A DNA stretch of 64,000 nt from JAACFF01 sp963807975 (lineage in GTDB: Bacteria > Chloroflexota > Anaerolineae > Promineifilales > Promineifilaceae): positions 186,001-250,000 of the forward strand of contig CAWEDV010000005.1 of NCBI GenBank assembly GCA_963807975.1. The letters run 5' to 3'. The notes under the pieces were generated by a model. The model had not been told where the DNA came from, did no database searches, and saw only the letters and a program-made list of their open reading frames with translations. Every line of letters starts with the position of its first letter. Position 1 is the stretch's first letter. Shown piece after piece: positions 33,770-42,711 of this stretch. Both the position numbers and the translations under genes were made by a program.

Positions 33770-36118
33770 CTAATCAATCACACCGGCGTCGACCATCGCC
33801 AGAAAAACTTTTTCTGCCGAATACGGTGGCCCATCTAAACGCACACCAACCGCATCATATAAAGCATTTCCCAACGCGGCAATAGTCGGAATCATAGGAT
33901 GTTCACCGATACCGCGTGCACCCCAGGGTCCATCATCTTGTGGCACTTCCACAATAATGCTTTCAATTTCTCGCGGCGTGTCAGCAGAGGTTGCAATGCG
34001 ATAATCAACAAAACTTGGGTTTTGCATTATCCCATCAACGAGCTGCATTTCTTCAAAGATGGCTGAACTAACCCCTTGCACCAGACCACCCTCAATCTGC
34101 GCCTTAACCAATTCGGGATTAATTGCTTTGCCAACGTCAAAGGCAGCCGTCGCTTTTAAGATTTCAAGTCTACCTGTATCTAGGTCAACCTCGATGTCCA
34201 ACCCTTGGACGCCCACTGTGTAGTGAACCACCGCACGGTTTCCTTGTCCAGTTTCCGCGTCTAAACCGGTCACATAGGTTGGCATAAATTTGCCACGTCC
34301 GACAATTGGACCACCAGTCCACTCCGTAAAATCCTCATTTGGCAAGCCATAAATCACTAGATCTTGCAAGGGTGTCTCATTCTCAGTTTTATACGAGACT
34401 ACAACCCCATTCACAATATCGAGATCGTCAATATCTTCATCCCACGCTTCCGCTACAACTTCCAAGATCTGATGCCGGGCATCGCCTGCCGCCTGCTTGA
34501 TCGCGTTGCCCATACTCCATGTTAAGCGACTGGCCACCGTCTGCCATTCATAAGGGCTAAACTGCGTATCGAGTGGTCCCGCGATTCGCACCCAATCTCC
34601 AGGCACGCCAAGCGTCGCCGCCGCGATTTGCGCCGCGACAGTAAACGTCCCCTGCCCGATTTCTTGTCCTCCAATAGCCAATGTCACCGTCCCATCTTCA
34701 TTCATCTGCACCCGTGCGCTTGACCCCGCGTTGGGTGGCATAGCTGGAGCTTTCCAGGCCAGTGCCAGACCCTTACCTCGTCGCTTTCTTGGTCCGCTTG
34801 CGGGAGACTCGACGCCCCATCCCAAAGCTTCTGACGCTTTATCAATACACTCCTGCAGCCCGTTGGCGTGCATAATCATCCCTGTGACCAGTATATCGCC
34901 CTCTTCCACGCAGTTCCGTTTATGAAAAGCGACCTTGTCCATGCCTATCTCTGCCGCTAGTTCATCCATGCACTGACCCACAGCCGTATGCAGTTCCGAC
35001 ATTCCAAAACCACGATAAGCACCCCCGATGGGGTGATTGGTATACACACACAAACTGTCCGTTTTCACATTGGGTATATCATAAGGTCCGGTACTGCTGT
35101 ATCCACCGGCCCGTGTAATATTCACTCCATATTCAGTTGAAGCCCCGCCATCCCAATACATCAAATTTTCCATCGCCAGCAGATTCCCATCTCGATCACA
35201 CCCAACCTTCATTTTGATGATCAATCCCTGCCTGACAAAATTCGTATAAAACTCCTCTTCACGGGTAAGGCGCAATTTCACCGGACGCCCATTCGCCTTC
35301 ATCGCCAACGCAACAGGCATTGCTTCCATCGTCACCCCTGCTTTGGAGCCGAACCCACCGCCAACATAGGGCGCGATCACGCGGATATCACTTTGTGATA
35401 AACCCAATGCCTTGGCAAATATATTCCGCTGCGCAAACGGAGATTGGGACGAAGCCCAGACCGTGACCTTTCCATCATCACTTCGCTGGGCAATAGCGAC
35501 ATGTGGCTCAATTGGCACATGTTGGACATGCGGAACGCGGAATTTTCTTTCCACTATCGCCGCGCATTCCGCCCAGGCGTTATCAACATCCCCTTTGCGG
35601 ATCTTGAAATGATTTGAAATATTCGTGCCAGCCTGGGGGAAAATGAAATTCGGTGCCTCATAATCAGCCAGATCAGGATGGATCAACGGCGCATCCGCCG
35701 TGGCCCCATATTCAGCGTCAAACACAGGCTCCAATGCCTCATATTCCACATCGATCAGCCTTAGCGCCTCTTCAGCAACCGCCTCGCTGATTGCGGCAAC
35801 TCCGGCAACTGGTTCCCCGACAAATCGTACCCGGCCCCGTGCAAAAATATATTTGTCCTTCAGATACAGCCCAAGATGGTTTGGGAAATCATCACCGGTA
35901 ACGACCACTTTTACCCCTGATAATGTTCGCGCCTTTTCCGTGTCAATGCTTTTTATCAAGGCATGCGGGTGGGGGCTGCGCTTGATTCGCGCAAATAGCA
36001 GCCCCTTACCAAATTGGATATCATCGGCATAAATCGCAGTTCCAGTCACTTTCTCATGAGAATCCAGCCTGCCCATGCTGCTGCCAATTAGCTGAGGTGT
36101 CTTTTCTGTCCGTTGCAT
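33770..36118 (-). CDS. molybdenum hydroxylase large (Moco-binding) subunit, xanthine dehydrogenase family
   Basis: A 782-aa molybdopterin subunit. GRLDSHEKVTGTAIYADDI starts the small aldehyde-oxidase domain. Moco contacts include APYVGGGFGSKAG, GGAYRGFGMSE and GGQEIGQGTFTVAAQ; the catalytic glutamate is in GARGIGEHPMIP. It lacks the AYxCSFR loop of form I CO dehydrogenase, so it is not a CO enzyme. ATG 36118 is chosen because GGGAGG lies 7 bases ahead. It forms a minus-strand operon with the FAD subunit, the 2Fe-2S subunit (15 bases upstream) and the cyclase-family hydrolase. Such enzymes hydroxylate purines, N-heterocycles or aldehydes with water; the substrate is unknown. Confidence 0.9.
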   Translation of the reverse strand: MQRTEKTPQLIGSSMGRLDSHEKVTGTAIYADDIQFGKGLLFARIKRSPHPHALIKSIDTEKARTLSGVKVVVTGDDFPNHLGLYLKDKYIFARGRVRFVGEPVAGVAAISEAVAEEALRLIDVEYEALEPVFDAEYGATADAPLIHPDLADYEAPNFIFPQAGTNISNHFKIRKGDVDNAWAECAAIVERKFRVPHVQHVPIEPHVAIAQRSDDGKVTVWASSQSPFAQRNIFAKALGLSQSDIRVIAPYVGGGFGSKAGVTMEAMPVALAMKANGRPVKLRLTREEEFYTNFVRQGLIIKMKVGCDRDGNLLAMENLMYWDGGASTEYGVNITRAGGYSSTGPYDIPNVKTDSLCVYTNHPIGGAYRGFGMSELHTAVGQCMDELAAEIGMDKVAFHKRNCVEEGDILVTGMIMHANGLQECIDKASEALGWGVESPASGPRKRRGKGLALAWKAPAMPPNAGSSARVQMNEDGTVTLAIGGQEIGQGTFTVAAQIAAATLGVPGDWVRIAGPLDTQFSPYEWQTVASRLTWSMGNAIKQAAGDARHQILEVVAEAWDEDIDDLDIVNGVVVSYKTENETPLQDLVIYGLPNEDFTEWTGGPIVGRGKFMPTYVTGLDAETGQGNRAVVHYTVGVQGLDIEVDLDTGRLEILKATAAFDVGKAINPELVKAQIEGGLVQGVSSAIFEEMQLVDGIMQNPSFVDYRIATSADTPREIESIIVEVPQDDGPWGARGIGEHPMIPTIAALGNALYDAVGVRLDGPPYSAEKVFLAMVDAGVID

Positions 36119-36133
36119 GTTGCCTCCCAAAAC

Positions 36134-36610
36134 CTATACGGTCGTTCCCATTCTTGCCGCTTCCTTCACACCTTCCACGATACGAACATAACCGGTACAT
36201 CGACATAAATTGCCCACCAGCGCCTCGCGGATTTCCTCTTCACTAGGCTGTGGATTACGGTCCAACAGCGCCCGCGCCGAAATCAACACGCCCGGAATGC
36301 AAAATCCGCACTGCACCCCACCGGCATCAATGAGCGCCTGCTGCACCGGATCCAATTGACTGTCCCGGCTCAAACCTTCCACAGTAACGATCTCCGCTCC
36401 ATCACATTCGACCGCCAGCATTAAACAGCTGTTCACCGCTTCTCCATTTACCAGGACTGTACACGCCCCACACTCTCCTGCAGCGCAGCCATTTTTCGTG
36501 CCTGTCAGAACCAGTTCCTCGCGCAGCATCTGCAAGAGGGTCATTTGCGAGGGCACAATGACCCGTTCATGCTCCCTATTGATAGTCAATGAAATTGAAT
36601 GGTGTGCCAT
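36134..36610 (-). CDS. molybdenum hydroxylase 2Fe-2S subunit
   Basis: A 158-aa electron-transfer subunit with two [2Fe-2S] domains. The plant-type ferredoxin motif is NGCAAGECGACTVLVNG...NSC, and the helical second motif is QCGFCIPG...GNLCRCTGY. All eight cluster cysteines are present, which contrasts sharply with the fused homologue at 48.2 kb. It lies between the FAD-subunit gene (one base away) and the Moco-subunit gene (15 bases), order M-S-L as in cox-type clusters. It moves electrons from Moco to FAD. Confidence 0.95.
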   Translation of the reverse strand: MAHHSISLTINREHERVIVPSQMTLLQMLREELVLTGTKNGCAAGECGACTVLVNGEAVNSCLMLAVECDGAEIVTVEGLSRDSQLDPVQQALIDAGGVQCGFCIPGVLISARALLDRNPQPSEEEIREALVGNLCRCTGYVRIVEGVKEAARMGTTV

Positions 36611-36611
36611 A

Positions 36612-37508
36612 TCAAATTCTCCTCAATTCTTGCCAGACTTTCTCGACAGCTTGCTTGGTCAGATTTCTGATCATTAATCTGCGATAGCGATCGCTGCCGC
36701 GAGGATCGCTGATTGGTGTTGCTGATTCCTGCGCCGCCAGTGCCGCCTTAAGAATAATCTCTTGGCTTATCGCTTTGTCTGCCAGAATTTTCTCCGCCTG
36801 CTGTGGGATAAGCGGGGTTGGTGACACGGATGCGAGCGCCAACCGAAAACGAAAACCAGAGCTGGCTGTGGGATCGGGATAACCAAATGCCGTTACACCA
36901 ACGATTGCCAGATCACTTGATGCATTTCGTCCCAGCTTGATATATTCACCCCAACTGCCCTCTGGCGGCAGTGGAAATCGTATCGAACCTACGAGATCAC
37001 CTGCTTCAAGCTTTGATCGCCCTGGTCCCAAGAAGAAACCCGACAGCGGCTCCTCGCGAACACCATCAACACCATGAACTTTCAAAACACCTTGCAGTAC
37101 AATACAGGCCCCTATCGTGTCGCCAGCTGGTGAAGCATTGCAAATATTCCCCACGATTGTTGCTCGTGTTCGTAGTTGGTAGCTGGCCACGCTGTTGCAC
37201 GCCTGCGCCAATAGCGCATAGTGCTCCCTAACCGCCCAATTTGCCGCGACCTGGTTCATATTGACCGCCGCGCCGATAGTCAGTCCTGTATTTGGATCGA
37301 AGCTGATATCCTTCACCCCCGCCAAATGCTTGAGATCCACCAGATATTTATCCTTCCATACACCATCTCGCAAACGTACAAAAGTATCTGTTCCCCCTAG
37401 AAATGGCCGTGCCTCGCCGGCATGTTCCGCAAGAAACTGGCTGGCCTCTTGCCAAGAAGCCGGACGTACATAATCAAATTCCGGAAGCCCGGGAGTTGCT
37501 TGGTGCAT
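36612..37508 (-). CDS. molybdenum hydroxylase FAD-binding subunit
   Basis: A 298-aa FAD subunit of the CoxM/XdhC type. FLGGTDTFVRLRDG and TIVGNICNASPAGD are the two FAD-pyrophosphate contacts, and the C-terminal CO-dehydrogenase flavoprotein domain begins near LGRNASSDLAIVGV. The start ATG follows GGGAGA by about 9 bases. Its stop is one base from the 2Fe-2S gene's ATG. It passes electrons from the [2Fe-2S] centres to NAD or another acceptor. Confidence 0.93.
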   Translation of the reverse strand: MHQATPGLPEFDYVRPASWQEASQFLAEHAGEARPFLGGTDTFVRLRDGVWKDKYLVDLKHLAGVKDISFDPNTGLTIGAAVNMNQVAANWAVREHYALLAQACNSVASYQLRTRATIVGNICNASPAGDTIGACIVLQGVLKVHGVDGVREEPLSGFFLGPGRSKLEAGDLVGSIRFPLPPEGSWGEYIKLGRNASSDLAIVGVTAFGYPDPTASSGFRFRLALASVSPTPLIPQQAEKILADKAISQEIILKAALAAQESATPISDPRGSDRYRRLMIRNLTKQAVEKVWQELRRI

Positions 37509-37614
37509 AATTATCGATCTCCCATGGACACATCACCACAATGTCCTGCACTACTAAAATAGCTACAAACTATCTATCATGCTTGGTGGCTAGAAACGGC
37601 CACTTGAAGAAAGT

Positions 37615-38490
37615 CTAGTAAGTCCTTCCTCTTCCACCCAGTCGTTCTACATGTTCGGGATCATAACAATCACCATATCGCGTTTTGGGCATCGTCGCTT
37701 TGCGCGCCATCAGCTCCTCGTATTCATCATCATCCACCATCGCCACGATACGAGCGATACTTGCTTCCCCATCCACAAATCGCCACGGGAAACAACCCAC
37801 CTGGACCCGTCGGTTGACCAATAGATCAATGTCGCCACCTACGCACTCCGCATGGATTATTCCCTTATGAAACATCCAAAGATGCATCATCTGGTACATA
37901 TCTTTAGTGAAGAATTCAGCCAGTGTTTTGCCAAATTTCTTCTGGAAGTAAAGATCACAATCCTCTGCCTGGGAAGGCATCCAATCGCGGATCTTTGTGT
38001 TCATTGGGTGATCCGCACTCCCACAATCTACACCTATCCACTTCAGCTTCTTCTCTTCACACCATCGTGCAAATCGCGCATCAGGACCCGGGTGCATGAC
38101 CATATAGCGAACCTCGTTGCCATATGGCTGATCCCAACCAAAATGATGATAGCCCGTATGAATAATCAGAATATCTCCTTCCCGAACCGCGACCCGTTCT
38201 TCAATCATCTCCGGTGTATAAACATCAAAATCACCACAGCAGTCGCTTAGATCCACGATCGCTGCGTCGCCCGTTAAGAAATCGAAATCCAGCCCTGCAA
38301 TATCTTTGCCAGGGGTGTAAAAATGAATTTCGCCGTCCAGATGGGTCCCAACATGATTACTGTGAGTAACCACCTGTCCATTGGCGCCGTTTGGAGCCAG
38401 ACGTTTGAAGTACTTCACTTGCAGTGGCTCATAGGTTGGCCAGGGGGGAGTGCCAATACCAAGGGGAATAGTGAGATCAATGAACTTCAT
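37615..38490 (-). CDS. cyclase-family metal-dependent hydrolase (kynurenine formamidase-like)
   Basis: A 291-aa member of the cyclase/KynB/isatin-hydrolase family. The metal site HVGTHLDGEIHFY keeps H46, H50, D52 and H56; the usual Pro of HxGTHxDxPxH is Glu here. Family members hydrolyse amides or lactam rings, using Mn or Zn. AAGGAG precedes the ATG, and 106 bases separate it from the FAD-subunit gene downstream. As first gene of the molybdenum hydroxylase unit, it could open a ring the hydroxylase has oxidised. That pairing is inferred; the substrate may be an N-formyl or lactam compound. Confidence 0.85.
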   Translation of the reverse strand: MKFIDLTIPLGIGTPPWPTYEPLQVKYFKRLAPNGANGQVVTHSNHVGTHLDGEIHFYTPGKDIAGLDFDFLTGDAAIVDLSDCCGDFDVYTPEMIEERVAVREGDILIIHTGYHHFGWDQPYGNEVRYMVMHPGPDARFARWCEEKKLKWIGVDCGSADHPMNTKIRDWMPSQAEDCDLYFQKKFGKTLAEFFTKDMYQMMHLWMFHKGIIHAECVGGDIDLLVNRRVQVGCFPWRFVDGEASIARIVAMVDDDEYEELMARKATMPKTRYGDCYDPEHVERLGGRGRTY

Positions 38491-38662
38491 GAGGTTCTCC
38501 TTTCAAAGTGGGTGTCAGACGCTATAGGCTAACAAAGAAAAATTGAAATCTAATTGGAAAATCACTAGAATCGCCAGATCCTATTCAACATTCCAAGAGC
38601 TTCATAATACTAAGTTCTTGCCGCATCGTGGGCTGCAACAGGTGCACTCTATCATCAAAGCG

Positions 38663-38693
38663 CATGACCTGTCATGTGTCAGTTGTCATGTGT
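38663..38693. promoter_or_regulatory. operator-like repeats between divergent catabolic genes
   Basis: CATGAC-CT-GTCATG (38663-38676) is a perfect palindrome. The decamer TGTCATGTGT occurs at 38670-38679 and again at 38684-38693, 14 bases apart. The cluster lies in the 304-base gap between the cyclase/hydroxylase operon and the CoA-transferase. The rest of the gap shows no gene. A shared regulator is plausible, but no regulator gene is adjacent. Confidence 0.45.
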
Positions 38694-38794
38694 TCACTGG
38701 GTCAAAGATCATGGGTTGCATATTCGCCAAGCTTGCCCTATTGCTATAGCATAACATAGAGACAATCAATCATAAAAAACTAGGAGAATCATCT

Positions 38795-39982
38795 ATGGCT
38801 CTGGCACTTGAAGGGCTGCGTGTTCTTGATCTTACTCGGGTCCTCGTTGGCCCATATACCACCATGATCCTCGCCGATTTAGGCGCTGAAGTAATAAAAC
38901 TGGAAATGCCCGGAACTGGTGACGATTCTCGCGCGTTTCCGCCCCATGTAAACGGTGAAAGCGCCTATTTTATGAGTCTAAACCGCAACAAGCGCAGCAT
39001 GACCTTAAATCTAAAATCTGCTCACGGAAAAGAAATCTTCCTGCAGATGATAAGAAATGTGGATATCCTCGTCGAGAACTTTCGCCCTGGCACCATGGAA
39101 CGTCTAGGCCTTGGCTACGATCTGCTCAAACAAAAGAATCCCCAGTTGATCTATGCCGCTGCCTCTGGTTTTGGGCATAGTGGCCCCTACAGCAAGCGCC
39201 CAGCCTATGACGCCATCGTCCAGGCAATGGGCGGCATCATGAGTATTACTGGTCAGCAAGGCGGCCCGCCAACAAGAGTAGGCTCATCGATAGGTGACAT
39301 CACCGCCGGGCTTTTTGCCACCATAGGCATCCTCGCCGCATTAGCCTATCGAGAAAAAGCAGGAACGGGCCAAAAAGTTGACGTTGCCATGCTCGACAGT
39401 CAGGTTGCCATCTTGGAAAACGCCATTGCTAGATATACTGCCAACGGTGAGATTCCTGAACCTATTGGCAACCGGCACCCCTCCATCACGCCTTTCGAAC
39501 CTTTTGACACTTATGATGGTCAGCTTATGATTGCCGTAGGCAACAATACCCTCTGGTCTAAGTTCTGTACCGTCATTGAGCGTGAAGAACTGCGGGACGA
39601 CCCCAGATTCGATACCAATCCTCTTCGGACTGCCAATCAACAAGAATTGAAACGGATACTAACAGATACGCTGCGCACAAAAACAACAAACGAGTGGCGG
39701 AGTATCTTTGACCAATCCGGAATTCCCAATGGACCCATCAATTCCGTGGACGAGGTTATAAAGGATCCCCAGATTATCGCTCGCGAAATGATCGTGGAAG
39801 TCGATCATCCCCAGGCAGGCAAAACATCGCTTCCAGGTATTCCGATCAAGCTAAGTAAGACCCCTGGATCAATTCGCCTGCCAGCCCCTCTCCTTGGAGA
39901 GCATACCGTTGAGATCCTTCGCGACATTTTTGGCTTTACTCCCCAACAGATCCAGGCTATGGAGGATCAAGGAATCTTCTAA
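38795..39982 (+). CDS. CaiB/BaiF family III CoA-transferase
   Basis: A 395-aa formyl-CoA-transferase-type enzyme. GLRVLDLTRVLVGPYTTMILADLGAEVIKLE is the N-terminal signature (positions 6-36). The region SGFGHSGPYSKRPAYDAIVQ contains the conserved Asp that forms the acyl intermediate, and later FEPFDTYDGQLMIAVGN fits too. AGGAG is 8 bases before the ATG. These enzymes move CoA between an acyl-CoA and a carboxylic acid. Divergent from the hydroxylase/cyclase operon, it could activate the ring-opened acid. The specific acid cannot be predicted. Confidence 0.92.
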   Translation: MALALEGLRVLDLTRVLVGPYTTMILADLGAEVIKLEMPGTGDDSRAFPPHVNGESAYFMSLNRNKRSMTLNLKSAHGKEIFLQMIRNVDILVENFRPGTMERLGLGYDLLKQKNPQLIYAAASGFGHSGPYSKRPAYDAIVQAMGGIMSITGQQGGPPTRVGSSIGDITAGLFATIGILAALAYREKAGTGQKVDVAMLDSQVAILENAIARYTANGEIPEPIGNRHPSITPFEPFDTYDGQLMIAVGNNTLWSKFCTVIEREELRDDPRFDTNPLRTANQQELKRILTDTLRTKTTNEWRSIFDQSGIPNGPINSVDEVIKDPQIIAREMIVEVDHPQAGKTSLPGIPIKLSKTPGSIRLPAPLLGEHTVEILRDIFGFTPQQIQAMEDQGIF

Positions 39983-40050
39983 TTCCATCCGAGGGCGGCT
40001 CTTATTGTCTGTGAAGAAGGCTCTCCACGCGAACAACCCGATCGGTAGCA

Positions 40051-41061
40051 TCAACCATATCTTTTCACGATATGAGGCACCAGGTATTCGTCAAAGGCCC
40101 GATCGATATCATAAGCCGGCTGCCAATCCCAGTCCCTGCGGGCGGCGTGATCATTCAATCCTGCAGGCCAACTATCCACTATACCCTGGCGTCGTAAATC
40201 AGGCTTAAAACTGATTTGCGCATTGGGAAAAGCTTTCAGGACCCTATCGCGGAATTCGGCCGCAGAAAGGCTGAAGCTCGTCACATTATAAACACTTCGT
40301 CTCAGTTGCTCTTGGGGAGCGGCTGCCAATCGCAGTAGTGCCGAAATTGCATCCGGCATAGCCATAAACGGCAGCACTGTATCCTCACGCACAAAACAAG
40401 CGTATGGTTTACCTTCTGCTGCAGCATGCAGCATTTCCGGTCCATAATCTGTTGTGCCTCCAGATGGCAATGTAAGCGCGCTGATCAGTCCCGGAAAGCG
40501 AAGCCCCCTAAAATCGAGCATAGCTGGACGGCTTTTAGCCAATTGCAAATAATATCGCCCGTAATAACTACCCAACATTTCACAATACAGCTTATTGCAG
40601 CCGTACATCGTCGTCGGATAATTCCAATCCCATTCACGTACCAGGCTGTCACGCGCTTTTGTGTCCAAATCTGGCAGCCCATAGGCAGCAATTGAACTGG
40701 GAAAAATGAAGGTAACCGGTTCTCCTCTTCTCTGAGTCTGGTCAGCAGCCACTTTTAGCAAGGCAAGTGTGCCGTTAACATTGACCTGGTGTGCCAGGTC
40801 CGGAGCAAATTCACTACGCGTGGACAGCAGGGCTGCCATATGAAAAATAGACTCAAATTCATACTCGGTCACCAGCCGGGCAAACAATTTATCGTCCAAA
40901 ACATCGCCCACAATATGCGTCGTAATACTTTCCAATTCATCTGGTAAAGGATGTAAATCAAGCGTCAGGAGTTCGGAATGGCCCAATTCCGCATAGTGGC
41001 GTATGAGCGCCTGTCCGATTTCCCCTGAGGCTCCCGTGATCAGAATTACTTTGTTGCGCAT
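40051..41061 (-). CDS. L-threonine 3-dehydrogenase-like SDR (UDP-glucose epimerase fold)
   Basis: A 336-aa extended short-chain dehydrogenase. NAD motif LITGASGEIGQAL, Ser in FPSSIAAYG and the YxxxK pair in MYGCNKLYCE. FRGLRFPGLISALTLPSGGTTDY is close to the FRSLRYPG...PPGGGTTDYA block of SDR-type threonine dehydrogenases, stronger here than resemblance to sugar epimerases. If so, it oxidises threonine to 2-amino-3-oxobutyrate with NAD. No 2-amino-3-oxobutyrate CoA-ligase (kbl) is next to it. ATG 41061 follows AGGAG; an upstream ATG at 41088 is unlikely. It faces the CoA-transferase gene, convergent. Confidence 0.8.
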   Translation of the reverse strand: MRNKVILITGASGEIGQALIRHYAELGHSELLTLDLHPLPDELESITTHIVGDVLDDKLFARLVTEYEFESIFHMAALLSTRSEFAPDLAHQVNVNGTLALLKVAADQTQRRGEPVTFIFPSSIAAYGLPDLDTKARDSLVREWDWNYPTTMYGCNKLYCEMLGSYYGRYYLQLAKSRPAMLDFRGLRFPGLISALTLPSGGTTDYGPEMLHAAAEGKPYACFVREDTVLPFMAMPDAISALLRLAAAPQEQLRRSVYNVTSFSLSAAEFRDRVLKAFPNAQISFKPDLRRQGIVDSWPAGLNDHAARRDWDWQPAYDIDRAFDEYLVPHIVKRYG

Positions 41062-41174
41062 GGTTCTCCTCTTGTGAAAAATCGCCAATTTCTGAAGTGT
41101 ATCATGTTTTCCGTTCCCGTGGATGGTCGGGCGTGTTATACTTCGCGGTTCCCCTGTTTAGGAAAGGTGAAATC

Positions 41175-42506
41175 ATGCGGCAGCGTTACATTTTTTGGTT
41201 TTGGTTACCCCTCTTTGCCAGTTGGCTCTTGATGACCGCTGAAGGACCTTTTGTCAGCGCCATCATCAATCGTATGCCAAATGAAGTCATCATGCTTGCC
41301 GCGCAAGGAATCGTCGTTGCCCTTGCCGTCACCATCGAGAGCCCCATAATCAATCTCCTGGCCACTTCCACAGCTCTCGTGAAGGATCGACCGGCATATA
41401 TTCAAGTGCGACGTTTTACTATCCATTGGATGATCTTCTTGACCATCGTTTCCGCCTTGATTGCCTTCACCCCTCTCTTTCAACTGATAGTAATTGATCT
41501 CATGGGTACGCCCCTACCTATCGCCGCCTGGGTTCAGCCCGGCTTAAAAATAATGACCTTTTGGAGCGCTGCCATCGCCTGGCGCCGCTTTTTGCAGGGT
41601 GTGCTGATTCATTATGGCCTGACCAGACGTGTCGCATGGGGCACCGTCGTCCGCCTCATCGCGTCTGGTGGGACGGCCGTCATTCTCTATCTTGTCACCG
41701 ATTCGGCTGGCGTCATCATCGGCACTACCTCTCTGATGAGCGGCGTAATCGCCGAAGCCATTTTCGCCACCATAGCCGTGCGCACCATCCTACGCTTTCA
41801 ACTTGCTCCCGGGACCCCTCCAGCCAGCGATGAGACCCTCACCTATCGCGAGCTCTTCTGGTTCCATCTACCCTTGGCCCTAACGTCGCTGCTTGCTCTC
41901 CTCGCCCAACCACTGGTCACTTTTAGTCTGGCCCGCTTGGAAAACCCAACCCTATCCCTCGCAGCCTGGCCTGTCATTTTTCAGATCACCCTCATGTCCC
42001 GTGCCGCCGCCTTTGCCTGGCCCGAAGTCGTCATCGCCTTGAGCAGGGGACCGCAAACCTTTCCTCCCATCCGTCGTTTTACATTCAATATGGCCGCTGC
42101 TTTGACCCTCATCATGACCCTGTTCGTATTGACGCCCCTCTCCGCCTTTTATATCTTTGTGGTGCAAGATATGACCCTCTTGGTGGGCGAAATGGCGCGC
42201 TCCAGTCTCATTCTTTTTATTCTTTTTCCTGCCCTAGCCGTACTAATATCCTGGCTTCGCGGCCTGTTAATCAAGCAGCGCATCACCCGTCAGGTCAACA
42301 TCGGGATGGTTATTAATTTGGCCACCACGGCCACGATTCTGGCCTTCGGTCTTAACTTCGAACTACCTGGTTTGCCGACAGCAGCCATCGCCCTGAACGT
42401 TGCCGCCCTGTTCGAGGTCATTTATCTTTCATGGCGGACGCAACACATTCTGGCCCCAGGCCTAAACTTATTCCTCCATCGACAGCACCGCACCTCTGTT
42501 GGCTAG
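41175..42506 (+). CDS. polytopic membrane protein, MATE/Wzx flippase-like
   Basis: A 443-aa very hydrophobic protein with about 12 helices. Paired structure (two halves, with EAIFATIAVRTI ending the first) and a basic loop RFLQGVLIHYGLTRR resemble MATE and Wzx-type lipid-carbohydrate flippases. In these, proton or sodium gradients move a substrate across the membrane. ATG 41175 follows GGAAAGGTGA, so the longer upstream start (41097) is unlikely. It is divergent from the threonine-dehydrogenase-like gene. No motif fixes the substrate; the polysaccharide cluster starts about 9 kb away. I am sure it is a membrane protein, less so of the family. Confidence 0.6.
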   Translation: MRQRYIFWFWLPLFASWLLMTAEGPFVSAIINRMPNEVIMLAAQGIVVALAVTIESPIINLLATSTALVKDRPAYIQVRRFTIHWMIFLTIVSALIAFTPLFQLIVIDLMGTPLPIAAWVQPGLKIMTFWSAAIAWRRFLQGVLIHYGLTRRVAWGTVVRLIASGGTAVILYLVTDSAGVIIGTTSLMSGVIAEAIFATIAVRTILRFQLAPGTPPASDETLTYRELFWFHLPLALTSLLALLAQPLVTFSLARLENPTLSLAAWPVIFQITLMSRAAAFAWPEVVIALSRGPQTFPPIRRFTFNMAAALTLIMTLFVLTPLSAFYIFVVQDMTLLVGEMARSSLILFILFPALAVLISWLRGLLIKQRITRQVNIGMVINLATTATILAFGLNFELPGLPTAAIALNVAALFEVIYLSWRTQHILAPGLNLFLHRQHRTSVG

Positions 42507-42711
42507 ATTAGGTGGCGTCCCGTCCTGAACCTCTTATATTTGTGACGACATCCTTATGATCCTACTAACAATCTGATAGCTTGATCAATTCTCTGTTTGA
42601 TTCTAAACTCTCCCCAATTACTCCAGGATGCATTGACAAAGCTTTACATGGGAAGCCAACTCGTGCAATGTCATACACGCCATTCTTCCCAGATCGATTG
42701 AGGATTTGAAT

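Noticed and set aside
33770..36118. Carbon monoxide dehydrogenase (CoxL)
   Set aside because: The form I active-site loop AYxCSFR is absent; AYRGFG is of the general xanthine dehydrogenase type.
42633..42638. TTGACA before the thiolase gene
   Set aside because: Perfect -35, but no -10-like hexamer at 15-19 bases.
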